This document shows positions 53,209-61,223 of a stretch of DNA of 64,000 nucleotides, piece by piece. The notes under the pieces were generated by a model. That model was not told the DNA's origin. It searched no databases and saw nothing but the letters and a program-made list of their open reading frames with translations. A program made the translations under genes and the position numbers. This DNA is from Planctomycetia bacterium (GTDB lineage: Bacteria; Planctomycetota; Phycisphaerae; UBA1845; Fen-1342). Where the stretch lies: positions 3,160,616-3,224,615 of the forward strand of contig CP054190.1 in assembly GCA_015709575.1 (NCBI GenBank), read 5' to 3'. Numbering within the stretch: the stretch's first letter is position 1; every line of letters starts with the position of its first letter.

Positions 53209-54042
53209 ATGCTCGTGCGGATCGCCCACAGCCCCGACCCGGATGACGCCTTCATGTTTTACGGCCTGTCCAGCGGGGCGGTGCCGAGCGGCCCCTACCA
53301 CTTCGAGCACATCCTGGAAGACATCCAGACGCTCAATGAGCGGGCGATGCGGGGGGAATACGAGGTCTCGGCCATCAGCATTCACGCCTATCCGTACGTG
53401 GCGGCGAAGTACGCCCTGATGGCGTGCGGGTCGAGCATGGGGGACGGCTATGGGCCGATGGTCGTCGCTCGAAAGGCGATGAGGCCGGAAGAGCTGGCCG
53501 GCCGGGAAATCGCGGTACCGGGGAAGATGACGACGGCATTCCTGGCGCTGAACCTGCTGCTGGGAAAGGACGCGTTCCGGTCGAAAGTGGTCATGTTCGA
53601 CCAGATTCCGACGGAAGTGGCCGACGGCCGGGTGGACGCCGGGCTGGTCATTCACGAGGGGCAGCTCACCTACAAGCGGCTGGGGCTGGAACTGGTGGTG
53701 GACCTGGGGGTGTGGTGGGCGCAAAAGACGGGTCTGCCGCTACCGCTGGGCGGTAACGTCGTGCGACGAGACCTTGGCGCGGAGCACTGCCGCGAGATCA
53801 CGCGCCTGATTCGCGAGAGCATCCGCTATTCGCTCGCGCATCGAGAAGAGGCGGTGGCGCACGCGTTGCGGTTCGGGCGCGGGCTGGACATGCAACTGGC
53901 GGACCGATTCGTCGGAATGTACGTGAACGACTGGACGGTCGATTACGGGGAGCGCGGGCGGGAGGCGATTCGGCGACTGCTGCGCGAGGGACATGCGATC
54001 GGAATGGTGCCGGACGCGGGCGAGATCCAGTTCGTTGGGTGA
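53209..54042 (+). CDS. mqnD: 1,4-dihydroxy-6-naphthoate synthase (menaquinone, futalosine pathway)
   Basis: A 277-residue periplasmic-binding-protein-fold enzyme that converts cyclic dehypoxanthinyl futalosine to 1,4-dihydroxy-6-naphthoate. Diagnostic runs are 'LVRIAHSPDPDDAFMFYGLS', 'YEVSAISIHAYPYVAAKYAL', 'MACGSSMGDGYGPMVVA', 'EIAVPGKMTTAFLALNLLLG' and 'GLVIHEGQLTYKRLGL'. GGAG lies seven bases before the ATG at 53209; the frame is open to 53071. No other mqn gene is in the window. Menaquinone by this route fits planctomycetes. Confidence 0.95.
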   Translation: MLVRIAHSPDPDDAFMFYGLSSGAVPSGPYHFEHILEDIQTLNERAMRGEYEVSAISIHAYPYVAAKYALMACGSSMGDGYGPMVVARKAMRPEELAGREIAVPGKMTTAFLALNLLLGKDAFRSKVVMFDQIPTEVADGRVDAGLVIHEGQLTYKRLGLELVVDLGVWWAQKTGLPLPLGGNVVRRDLGAEHCREITRLIRESIRYSLAHREEAVAHALRFGRGLDMQLADRFVGMYVNDWTVDYGERGREAIRRLLREGHAIGMVPDAGEIQFVG

Positions 54043-54077
54043 GCGGACGATCTCGGTGGACGATCTCGGAAAGCGGT

Positions 54078-54144
54078 CCACCGGTTTCGTCGCCGCTGCG
54101 CGGCGACTCCACCCGTGGCTACAACCCGCGGCCCCTTCGGGGCC
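54078..54144. repeat. Cruciform repeat, family B, inverted copy
   Basis: CCACCGGT / ACCCGTGG outer arms (one mismatch), inner GTCGCCGC / GCGGCGAC with a TGC loop, then GGCCCC-TTC-GGGGCC (54130-54144). It is the reverse complement of the elements at 34081-34268. It sits between the convergent mqnD and lpxI genes, so it could also act as a bidirectional terminator. Confidence 0.92.
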
Positions 54145-54303
54145 GAACCTGAGGGAGCGCGGCCCACGAGCCGTGGTATAAGGCACCGGTTTGTTTGTCA
54201 CACGACGGAAGGCGCACGGCTCAAGAGCAGTGGCACAGCCACGCGCTGCGCACGGATCAGCGGCGTCGCCCGAAGCAGCGCGCTGCTTCGGAATCCGCCC
54301 TGA

Positions 54304-55266
54304 CTACCGCGGAGCGCCAGTGCTCGCGCCAAGATCGCGAACGCCGATCACCGCCACGTTGAGACGGCGGGCCAGATCGAGCGTGCGTGACCGCTCAAGA
54401 ATGATCGTTCGCGCGGATTCGACGACCACGGCAACCGCGCCGGCACGGGCGAGGTTTTCAATGGTGGCAGGCCCGATCGTCGGTACGTCGAAGCGCATGT
54501 CCTGATCGGGTTTGGCGACCTTCACGAGCGTCCAGCCGCGTTGCGGGCAGAGCGCTCCGGCGCGTTCGATGAGGCGGTCCGTTCCCTCAATCGCCTCGAC
54601 GGCGATGATCTCGCGCTCCTTGACCGCGATCGACTGACCGATGTCCATGGCAGCGATCTGCTTGAGCAGCGGCCATGCGAAAGCGGCGTCGGCGATGACG
54701 GCGCGCGGTGCGTCGGAGAGCGGGCGGACGCTCGGCGGTTCATCATCCGCACCGCCGGGGACGAGCAGCCCCTCGGGGGCCAGCGCTTCGGGGATGTACC
54801 GGGTCGAATCAATCATGGTGACCCCGCGCCGGCCAAGTTCGTCCGCGACGGCCGCGAGCAGCGTGTCGTTGCGCTTGTCCCGGACATGAAAGTACCAGAG
54901 CCGGATGGTCGTGCAGTCCGGCAGGTATCGCAGCCATTGTAACCAGCGCGGACCGGCGAACATCTCCGCCTTGCGCACCCGCCCGACCATCACCACCTCG
55001 CGGCAGCCCGCGCGGCGCAGCGCGCGCGCCCAGCGCCCGACCTGCACGATGCCGCGCCAGCAGAATCGTCCGCGGGCATGCGAAGCGGCCAGCGCGCGCA
55101 GGCGCGGATCCGCCCAGCCGCGCAGCCCGACCACCGCCAGCGGGCGCCCGGCCCGACAGAGGTTCCGCGCGACGAGCAGCGGGAGTTCTCCCGCGCCGGC
55201 GATCAGTCCGATCGGCGCGTCGGCCGATGCGCCCGCGGATTCGCCTACGGGATCACATCTTTTCAT
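54304..55266 (-). CDS. lpxI: UDP-2,3-diacylglucosamine pyrophosphatase LpxI
   Basis: A 320-residue enzyme that hydrolyses UDP-2,3-diacylglucosamine to 2,3-diacylglucosamine 1-phosphate (lipid X), an alternative to LpxH in lipid A synthesis. Family runs are 'IGLIAGAGELPLLVARNLCR', 'VMVGRVRKAEMFAGPRWLQW', 'RDKRNDTLLAAVADELGRRG' and 'VKVAKPDQDMRFDVPTIGPA'. Its start overlaps the end of the upstream MlaF-like gene by 14 bases. It acts at the inner membrane, cytoplasmic face. Confidence 0.92.
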   Translation of the reverse strand: MKRCDPVGESAGASADAPIGLIAGAGELPLLVARNLCRAGRPLAVVGLRGWADPRLRALAASHARGRFCWRGIVQVGRWARALRRAGCREVVMVGRVRKAEMFAGPRWLQWLRYLPDCTTIRLWYFHVRDKRNDTLLAAVADELGRRGVTMIDSTRYIPEALAPEGLLVPGGADDEPPSVRPLSDAPRAVIADAAFAWPLLKQIAAMDIGQSIAVKEREIIAVEAIEGTDRLIERAGALCPQRGWTLVKVAKPDQDMRFDVPTIGPATIENLARAGAVAVVVESARTIILERSRTLDLARRLNVAVIGVRDLGASTGAPR

Positions 55267-56155
55267 GGCGGACGGTCGTAGTGGTGCCGACGAGAATTTT
55301 TTCGAACTCGCTCAGGCCGTCGTCGTCGGTGAGCGGGCCGGCGGTCTCGCCGGTGACAAACTGGTGGATCAGGCGATCGGTGGGGTCGCCGAGCCGGGCG
55401 GGATCAGCGTCGCGCAGCGCCTCGAACTCGCGGCGCGTTCCGGCCCGAAGAATCCGGCCGCCGTCGAGCATGATCATGCGATCGGCGATGCGAAAAGCGG
55501 AGTCCATCTCATGGGTGACGACGACGCTGGTGACGTGCAGCTTGCGGGCGAGGTCCAGCATCAGGCTGTCAATCGCGGCGCTGGTGACGGGATCGAGTCC
55601 CGCCGACGGCTCGTCGTAGAAGAGCACCTGCGGATCGAGCGCCGTGGCGCGCGCCAGGCCGACGCGCTTGCGCTGCCCGCCGGAAAGCTGGGCCGGGTAC
55701 TTGTCGCGATGAGCCAGCATGTGCACCTGCTGGAGCTTGAGCGTGACCACGATGTCGATGACCTTCGGATCGACGGCGGAGTGCTCGCGCAGCGGCAGGG
55801 CGACGTTTTCCGCGACGGTGAGCGAGCTGAACAGCGCGCCGGACTGGAAGAGGATGCCGATGCGCTTGCGTAGCGCATTGAGCCGCGCGGGCGGCGCGGA
55901 GCAGAGGTCGATCGCGCCCAGCTCGGGCAGCGCGTACTCGATGCGGCCGGCGGCGGGGCGCAGCTCGCCGATCAGGCAGTTCAGCAGCGTGCTCTTGCCA
56001 CAGCCGGAGCCGCCCATCACGACCACGGTTTCACCCGGAAGCACGTCGAAGGTGACGCCGTTCAGAACGGTCTGTGCGGACCCGTCGGGCATGTCAAAAC
56101 GCACGACCAGGTCGCGCACGGAGATCACCGGAGGCGGCGTGGAACTGCGGGTCAT
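55253..56155 (-). CDS. ABC ATPase, MlaF type
   Basis: A 300-residue ATPase with Walker A 'VVMGGSGCGKSTLLNCLIGE', signature 'YPAQLSGGQRKRVGLARATA', Walker B 'VLFYDEPSAGLDPVTSAAID' and switch 'VVVTHEMDSAFRIADRMIML'. The sequence fits MlaF/TTG2A, which powers MCE-type phospholipid transport at the inner membrane. The start at 56155 opens the family region. A C-terminal extension ends in 'EFEKILVGTTTTVRHEKM'. No MlaE permease is adjacent. It overlaps lpxI, linking lipid transport and lipid A synthesis. Confidence 0.88.
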   Translation of the reverse strand: MTRSSTPPPVISVRDLVVRFDMPDGSAQTVLNGVTFDVLPGETVVVMGGSGCGKSTLLNCLIGELRPAAGRIEYALPELGAIDLCSAPPARLNALRKRIGILFQSGALFSSLTVAENVALPLREHSAVDPKVIDIVVTLKLQQVHMLAHRDKYPAQLSGGQRKRVGLARATALDPQVLFYDEPSAGLDPVTSAAIDSLMLDLARKLHVTSVVVTHEMDSAFRIADRMIMLDGGRILRAGTRREFEALRDADPARLGDPTDRLIHQFVTGETAGPLTDDDGLSEFEKILVGTTTTVRHEKM

Positions 56156-56322
56156 GCGATCGAATCCGGTCGGCGACCAGCGAGGGGAATAGCCCGGCGC
56201 CGTGCCGCTGCGGCGGCGGTTATACCGCGCCGCGTCGCGGGCATGAACCGGATACCATGCCTGCTGCTGCGTGCGGCTTTGGCGGCCGGCGAGCAAGCCT
56301 GGCGTGAACAGGGTCCGTTGAC

Positions 56323-56976
56323 ATGATCGAGGCGCTTCCCAAGCGGGCATTCTTCCGGTTCGAGGTGGCGGTGCGCGCCCGGGCGTTTTCGAAGTTCACG
56401 GCCGAAGCGCGGAAATGGGAAGTGCGACACATGCTGCCGCCGCTGATCGAGGTGGAGGAGCGCCCGCCGCTGGCCGACGTCTATGCCGGATGGGACGCGG
56501 AAGGCATGCAGTTCCTGTTCGACGTGCCGGGCCGAACGACGCCCTTTGCGTGCCAGCCGGATACGTGGTGGCACGGCGACGGCGTCCGAATCTGCATCGA
56601 CACACGCGATGCGCGCGACGTGCGACGACAGACGCGCTACTGCCACTTCTTCTACATCCTGCCGACCGGCGGCGGCTCACAGCGGCGCTCGCCGATCGTG
56701 GGCACGCATCGCATGAGCCATGCTCGAGAAACGCCGCCCCCCTGCGACACGACGCTCATCGACGTGCAGGTGGACGCGCGGCGACGCGGCTACGCGCTGG
56801 CGGTGCGGATTCCCGCGAGCTGCCTGCATGGCTGGGACCCGCAGGAGCATCGGCGGATCGGGCTGTTCTACAAGCTCAACGACATGCAGCTCGGGGCGCA
56901 GACGCTCTCCGCCACGGACGAGATGGGCTGGAACCAGGATCCGAGCACGTGGGCGACGGCGGTGCTGAGCGATTGA
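56323..56976 (+). CDS. Carbohydrate-binding family 9-like (DOMON-type) protein
   Basis: A 217-residue beta-sandwich protein without a signal peptide. Key runs are 'DVYAGWDAEGMQFLFDVPGR', 'WWHGDGVRICIDTRDARDVR', 'QTRYCHFFYILPTGGGSQRR', 'GYALAVRIPASCLHGWDP' and 'IGLFYKLNDMQLGAQTLSAT'. The 'W..GDGV.I.ID.RD' pattern is that of CBM9-like domains found in planctomycetes. A cytosolic location is odd for such a domain. It is divergent from the MlaF gene. Binding partner unknown. Confidence 0.75.
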   Translation: MIEALPKRAFFRFEVAVRARAFSKFTAEARKWEVRHMLPPLIEVEERPPLADVYAGWDAEGMQFLFDVPGRTTPFACQPDTWWHGDGVRICIDTRDARDVRRQTRYCHFFYILPTGGGSQRRSPIVGTHRMSHARETPPPCDTTLIDVQVDARRRGYALAVRIPASCLHGWDPQEHRRIGLFYKLNDMQLGAQTLSATDEMGWNQDPSTWATAVLSD

Positions 56977-57037
56977 CCGCGGCGGCCGCGCAGGCTGCAC
57001 CCTGGTGTCCGCTGCGTCGCGCGGCCGGGATCTCCGG

Positions 57038-57697
57038 TTACTCCGACAGCAGCGGCCAAAGCTCTTCCTCTCGCACCACGTCGATCGCGGCGGCGACGCG
57101 CGCGTCCAGCCATGCCGTCGGCGGTGCGTCCACGCCGACCGTCGCCAGCAGCCGCTCCAGCACGGTGCGGAGCGCGAGCGGGTGGCGATATTCACGGAGA
57201 TAGGCGCGCTGACAGAAGCTGCGCAGCGCCTCGATCAGCCCGGGCGCCTGGACGCCGCCGACGTGCGCCACGGCGTCCCCCACCCAGGCCGGATCGCACG
57301 CGGCGAAGTCGGCGTAGAAGCGGTCGGCCAGCGCTGCATCCCGTGACAACAGCGCCCGATCGAGAGCCAGCTCCACGCCGACGTGCGCCACGAACCGCTC
57401 CACCGCGTCATGCACGCCGTGCGGCGGGACGCGCTCGCGGATCTCGCGCTGCCAGCGGGCAAACAGCGGTAACGCGTGAAACGCGGCATCCGCGGCGGCA
57501 TGATTGAGGAGACCGTCGCGCAGGGCCGCCTCGTCCGGATTGCGCGGCGCGACGCCGCGGACGGTGCGCCAGTGGATGCGATGCGATCGGGAGAAGCGCG
57601 TCCAAAAATCCGGCAAGGCGACGCCGACGACGAACGCGCGGTCGTTCGGCAGGCCGCGGATGGCGTGGTTCAGGTGATAGTGCGCGAGAAAGTTCAT
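57038..57697 (-). CDS. AcpH-like (DUF479) acyl-carrier-protein phosphodiesterase family
   Basis: A 219-residue helical protein with the family's opening 'MNFLAHYHLNHAIRGLPNDR' and 'LPDFWTRFSRSHRIHWRTVR', then 'LRDGLLNHAAADAAFHALPL'. AcpH removes phosphopantetheine from acyl carrier protein; the conserved His/Asp positions in 'NHAAADAAFH' fit a metal-dependent HD-like site. Its ATG overlaps the stop of the upstream DUF3754 gene (ATGA). Activity is inferred from family, as many DUF479 proteins are uncharacterised. Confidence 0.8.
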   Translation of the reverse strand: MNFLAHYHLNHAIRGLPNDRAFVVGVALPDFWTRFSRSHRIHWRTVRGVAPRNPDEAALRDGLLNHAAADAAFHALPLFARWQREIRERVPPHGVHDAVERFVAHVGVELALDRALLSRDAALADRFYADFAACDPAWVGDAVAHVGGVQAPGLIEALRSFCQRAYLREYRHPLALRTVLERLLATVGVDAPPTAWLDARVAAAIDVVREEELWPLLSE

Positions 57698-58950
57698 CGC
57701 GATTCCGGCACGGGCGCCGGGCCGCGCCGTGTGCGCGGGTGCGCGAGATGGTATCCCTCGGAAATGCGCGCCACCCAGAGCGCGTGCAGCCGCGCGGCGG
57801 CCTCAGCCGGCGACAACGGGCACAGCGCCTCGCGATTCTCCCACAGGCCGTAGCGATCCAGCGTCTCGAGCGCGTCCGCCAGGTCGAACTGGACGCTGGC
57901 GCCGAAATGTCGCCGCAGCAGCTCGTCCACGGACTCGCGAAGTTGCGCGGAATGCTCAAAGTGCCCGCGGCCCAGCAGCGCGGCGAAGTAGGCCAGCAGG
58001 GCTTCCTTCTGCTCCTCCTGCGAGATCATGGTCACCAGCAGCGAAATCACGCCGAAGTTGTTGGCGACGTTCTGGTAGTAGAGGTGGCGCGTGCGATGCC
58101 AGTCGCGCGTGACGCGCGCCCGGCGATAGCCGTTGAAGACGCGCCATGTCAGCATGACGCAGCCAAAGAGCAGCAGCCAGAGCATGCGACTGGCCACCAG
58201 CAGGCCGGTCGAGAGAAACTTCACCACCTGTGAGGCGGTGGTGCCGAGCGTGCCCACCCCGCCGCTGATCATGAAGGTGCGGTCCAGCCAGCTCATCGAG
58301 GCGTTGGCGTGAGGAAGCAAAGCGTCCACGTCGGCCGCGGGGATGTCCTTGAACATCTTGACCAGCACGTTCGGGTCGTCCTTCAGTCGCGCCACGAGCA
58401 CCAGCCGGCGATAGACGGCGGTTGTTTCCGGGACGCCGCGCCAGGGGTGCCGCCAGCTTCGGCGCACCAGGGGGACGCGGCCCCGGCCGCGGACAAACAG
58501 GGCGAACTCCTCGACCAGGTCGGGATCGAGCCGCACGACCAGCCCATGGGCGCTGGCGGCACGGAGCGCCTCGTCGATGTGCACGTCCTCCAACTGCTCG
58601 AAATTGGCCTTTTCGAGAACGTAGCGAATGCGGTGATTCATCGCCCGGTAGCCATTTAATGAACGCATTTGCGCGTATTTGGCGCGGGGCAGGGTGTCGC
58701 GATCGGGATTGAACGGGGCGTACATCTCGCCCGTGTCGCGCAGCAGCGCCGCGGCTTCCTGCTCGGCCAGCAGCGTCATCCCAGCGATCACCAGTTCACA
58801 ATCGGCCGGAGACTCCCCGGCCTCCCGGGCCAGAGCCGACAGCGCCGCGGCCAGGTCCGATACTCGCACGGGCACGAACCGATCGTCGATTCCGTGACAG
58901 TCGGTGGTCAGGGTGGGGTCGGCGGCCAGCTCGGCGTAGCGGGAGATCAT
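57694..58950 (-). CDS. DUF3754 (TMEM143-like) membrane protein
   Basis: A 418-residue protein with the family runs 'RDTLPRAKYAQMRSLNGYRA', 'DVHIDEALRAASAHGLVVRL' and 'NVLVKMFKDIPAADVDALLP'. One or two membrane helices lie near residues 235-270 ('LLVASRMLWLLLFGCVMLTW'). Then comes 'HLYYQNVANNFGVISLLVTM' and a C-terminal helical region with 'EEQKEALLAYFAALLGRGHF'. The start at 58950 is chosen because homology begins there. It overlaps the AcpH-like gene, suggesting they work together. Function of the family is unknown. Confidence 0.82.
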   Translation of the reverse strand: MISRYAELAADPTLTTDCHGIDDRFVPVRVSDLAAALSALAREAGESPADCELVIAGMTLLAEQEAAALLRDTGEMYAPFNPDRDTLPRAKYAQMRSLNGYRAMNHRIRYVLEKANFEQLEDVHIDEALRAASAHGLVVRLDPDLVEEFALFVRGRGRVPLVRRSWRHPWRGVPETTAVYRRLVLVARLKDDPNVLVKMFKDIPAADVDALLPHANASMSWLDRTFMISGGVGTLGTTASQVVKFLSTGLLVASRMLWLLLFGCVMLTWRVFNGYRRARVTRDWHRTRHLYYQNVANNFGVISLLVTMISQEEQKEALLAYFAALLGRGHFEHSAQLRESVDELLRRHFGASVQFDLADALETLDRYGLWENREALCPLSPAEAAARLHALWVARISEGYHLAHPRTRRGPAPVPESR

Positions 58951-59081
58951 TCGCGGAATCCTAGTCGTATGGGGGCTGGGCAGGATTGCCGGAACCGCCC
59001 GATTGATTATCCTTCTGCGGCCACTACGGCGCCGGCGCGGCGCAGGGCCATTGAGAAGCGGCTGATGCAGCGGAGGTGCGC

Positions 59082-60224
59082 TTGATCCGTGCGGACGAAC
59101 GGGCACTGGTGGAGGCGGTGCGGGAGTTCGCGCGCGCCGAGTTGCCGGACCGGGATCGCGCGTGGGATCGCGAGGAGCGCTCCTGCGCCGAGATCCTGCC
59201 TGCGCTGGGTGAGCAGGGCCTGATGGGGCTGCGCGTGCCGGAGGAGTTCGGCGGGCTGGGTGCGAGCGTCGGGGTCTACGCGGCCATCATTCGCGAGCTG
59301 GCGGCCGCCTCCGCGTCGGCGGCCGTCACGGTCGCGGTGCACAACATGGTCTGCGAAGCGATTCATACGTTCGCCCCGCAGGGGCCGCGGGTGCGCGTGC
59401 TTGGCGAGCTGGCCGCGGGCGGTGAACTGGCGGGGTTCGCAATCAGCGAGCCGAACGCCGGGTCGGACACGAGCCGCTCGCAGACGCGGGCGGAGCGCGT
59501 GCGCGGCGGGTTTGCGCTGACCGGCTCAAAAATGTGGGTGACCAACGGCGTGAGCGGGCGCTGGCTGATCGTGCTGGCGCGGCTGGCGGGCGAACATTCC
59601 AGCAGCGGCGGATCGAAAGAGCTGACGATGTTTCTGCTGGACGCCGCCAGCGAGGGCGTTTCGCGCTCGGCGATTCACGGAAAGATGGGAATCCGCGGCA
59701 GCGAGACGGCCGAAGTGGTGCTGGATGGAGCGTTCGTTCCGGAGGAGTTCGTGCTGGCCGGGCCGGGGGAGGGGCGGCGGGTGGCGCTGACCGCCCTGGA
59801 CGGCGGCCGGATCAGCATCGCTGCGCAGGCGCTGGGCATCGCCGACGCGGCGCTGGCGGAAATGCTGACCTACACGCAGCAGCGCGAGCAATTCGGCCGC
59901 AGGATCGCCGATTTTCAGGCGATGCAATGGGCGATCGCCGACAGCGCGACCGAGATCGCGGCGGCGGCGGGCCTGATCGGCCAGGCGGCGTCTCTCAAGG
60001 ATCGCGGCGCACCGTTCACACGGCAGGCGGCGATGGCCAAGCTGTACGCGTCGGAGGCGGCCAACCGCATCGCGTTTCGCGCGGTGCAGGCGCACGGGGG
60101 GTATGGATACGTGCACGAGTTCCGCGTCGAACAACTGTATCGCGACGCGCGCATCACGACGATCTACGAGGGCACCAGTGAGATTCAGCGCATGGTGATC
60201 GCCCGGGACCTGTTACGGGCATGA
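59082..60224 (+). CDS. Acyl-CoA dehydrogenase
   Basis: A 380-residue FAD flavoenzyme that introduces a trans-2 double bond into acyl-CoA. Conserved runs are 'LRVPEEFGGLGASVGVYAAI', 'GFAISEPNAGSDTSRSQTRA', 'TGSKMWVTNGVSG', 'KMGIRGSETAEVVLDGAFVP', 'QQREQFGRRIADFQAMQWAI' and 'RDARITTIYEGTSEIQRMVI', whose Glu in 'YEG' is the usual catalytic base. GGAGG at 59072-59076 favours the TTG start at 59082; a GTG at 59076 would overlap that site. It overlaps the next gene by ATGA. Confidence 0.94.
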   Translation: MIRADERALVEAVREFARAELPDRDRAWDREERSCAEILPALGEQGLMGLRVPEEFGGLGASVGVYAAIIRELAAASASAAVTVAVHNMVCEAIHTFAPQGPRVRVLGELAAGGELAGFAISEPNAGSDTSRSQTRAERVRGGFALTGSKMWVTNGVSGRWLIVLARLAGEHSSSGGSKELTMFLLDAASEGVSRSAIHGKMGIRGSETAEVVLDGAFVPEEFVLAGPGEGRRVALTALDGGRISIAAQALGIADAALAEMLTYTQQREQFGRRIADFQAMQWAIADSATEIAAAAGLIGQAASLKDRGAPFTRQAAMAKLYASEAANRIAFRAVQAHGGYGYVHEFRVEQLYRDARITTIYEGTSEIQRMVIARDLLRA

Positions 60225-61099
60225 GCACTGATCCTTCGCCGCGACCCGCCGATGCTCGCCCGGCGATTGTCATCACCGGCGCATCGTCCGGGATCGGCGC
60301 CGCGTGCGCCCGTGCCTGCGCTGGCGGCGGGTGGAACGTCCTGCTCAATGCGCGGCGCGCGGATGCGCTGGAACGAGTCGCGGCGGATTGCCGCGCAGCG
60401 GGCGCGCGCGCGGAGGTGGTGGTCGGGGACGTGTGCGACCCGGGAATGAGCGAACGCCTGCTCGATCATTCCGATCACAGCTTCGGCGGCGCGTACGCCG
60501 TGTTCGCAAACGCCGGGTTCGGGTTCATGAAGCAGACGCACGAGACCGGCGACGCGGAATTGCGGCGGATCTTCGAGGTGAACCTGTTTGCCGGGCTGGA
60601 GCTGCTGACGCAGGCGGCGCGGCGCCTGCTGGATCGCCCGGCGCCGGGCGGCGCGTCGCCAGCGACCGGAGCGGCCGGGCGGCGCGGGCACCTGCTGATG
60701 TGCTCCAGCGCACTGGCGAAATTCACGTTGCCGGCGTTTGCGGCGTACTCGGCGACGAAGGCGGCACAAAGCCACTTCTGCCGGGCGATGCGGATGGAGC
60801 TGCGCGGCCGGGGGATCGAAGTGTCGTGTGTCCACCCGATCACGACCGAGACGGAATTTTTCGAGCCGGCAACGCTATCGTCGCAGGGTGTCACGGGTCA
60901 TCAGGCGCGGATGAACGCGCCGCGCTGGATGGTGCAGCGGCCGGAGGTGGTGGCGCGGGCCGTGCTGCGCTGCCTGCGGCGGCCGCGGGCGGAAGTGTGG
61001 ACCAGCCCGGCGGCCCGGCTGCTGGCGGGGCTGGTGACGATCTTCCCGTCGATGCTCGACCGCGCGGGAAAGCAGATGACGCGGACCCGCGTGGAATGA
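60221..61099 (+). CDS. Short-chain dehydrogenase/reductase
   Basis: A 292-residue SDR with cofactor motif 'IVITGASSGIGAACARACAG', 'FANAGFGFMKQTHETG', catalytic Ser in 'LLMCSSALAKFT' and Tyr/Lys in 'YSATKAAQSHF'. The structural run is 'ALERVAADCRAAGARAEVVV'. The C-terminus carries a hydrophobic segment 'LLAGLVTIFPSMLDRAGKQM', like SDRs acting on membrane lipids or ketones. The start overlaps the acyl-CoA dehydrogenase stop, so they form an operon, plausibly in acyl-chain oxidation or reduction. Substrate not known. Confidence 0.9.
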   Translation: MSTDPSPRPADARPAIVITGASSGIGAACARACAGGGWNVLLNARRADALERVAADCRAAGARAEVVVGDVCDPGMSERLLDHSDHSFGGAYAVFANAGFGFMKQTHETGDAELRRIFEVNLFAGLELLTQAARRLLDRPAPGGASPATGAAGRRGHLLMCSSALAKFTLPAFAAYSATKAAQSHFCRAMRMELRGRGIEVSCVHPITTETEFFEPATLSSQGVTGHQARMNAPRWMVQRPEVVARAVLRCLRRPRAEVWTSPAARLLAGLVTIFPSMLDRAGKQMTRTRVE

Positions 61100-61223
61100 C
61101 GCCGGCCGGCGCGCAGCGCGGCACTGCTACCGTTATCATGGCCGCCTGCCACGGCCCCGATTGATCGGACTTGTTCAGCCTGCCGCGCGGTGCGCGCCAA
61201 TGGCACAGAAAGGGCGGATTTGC

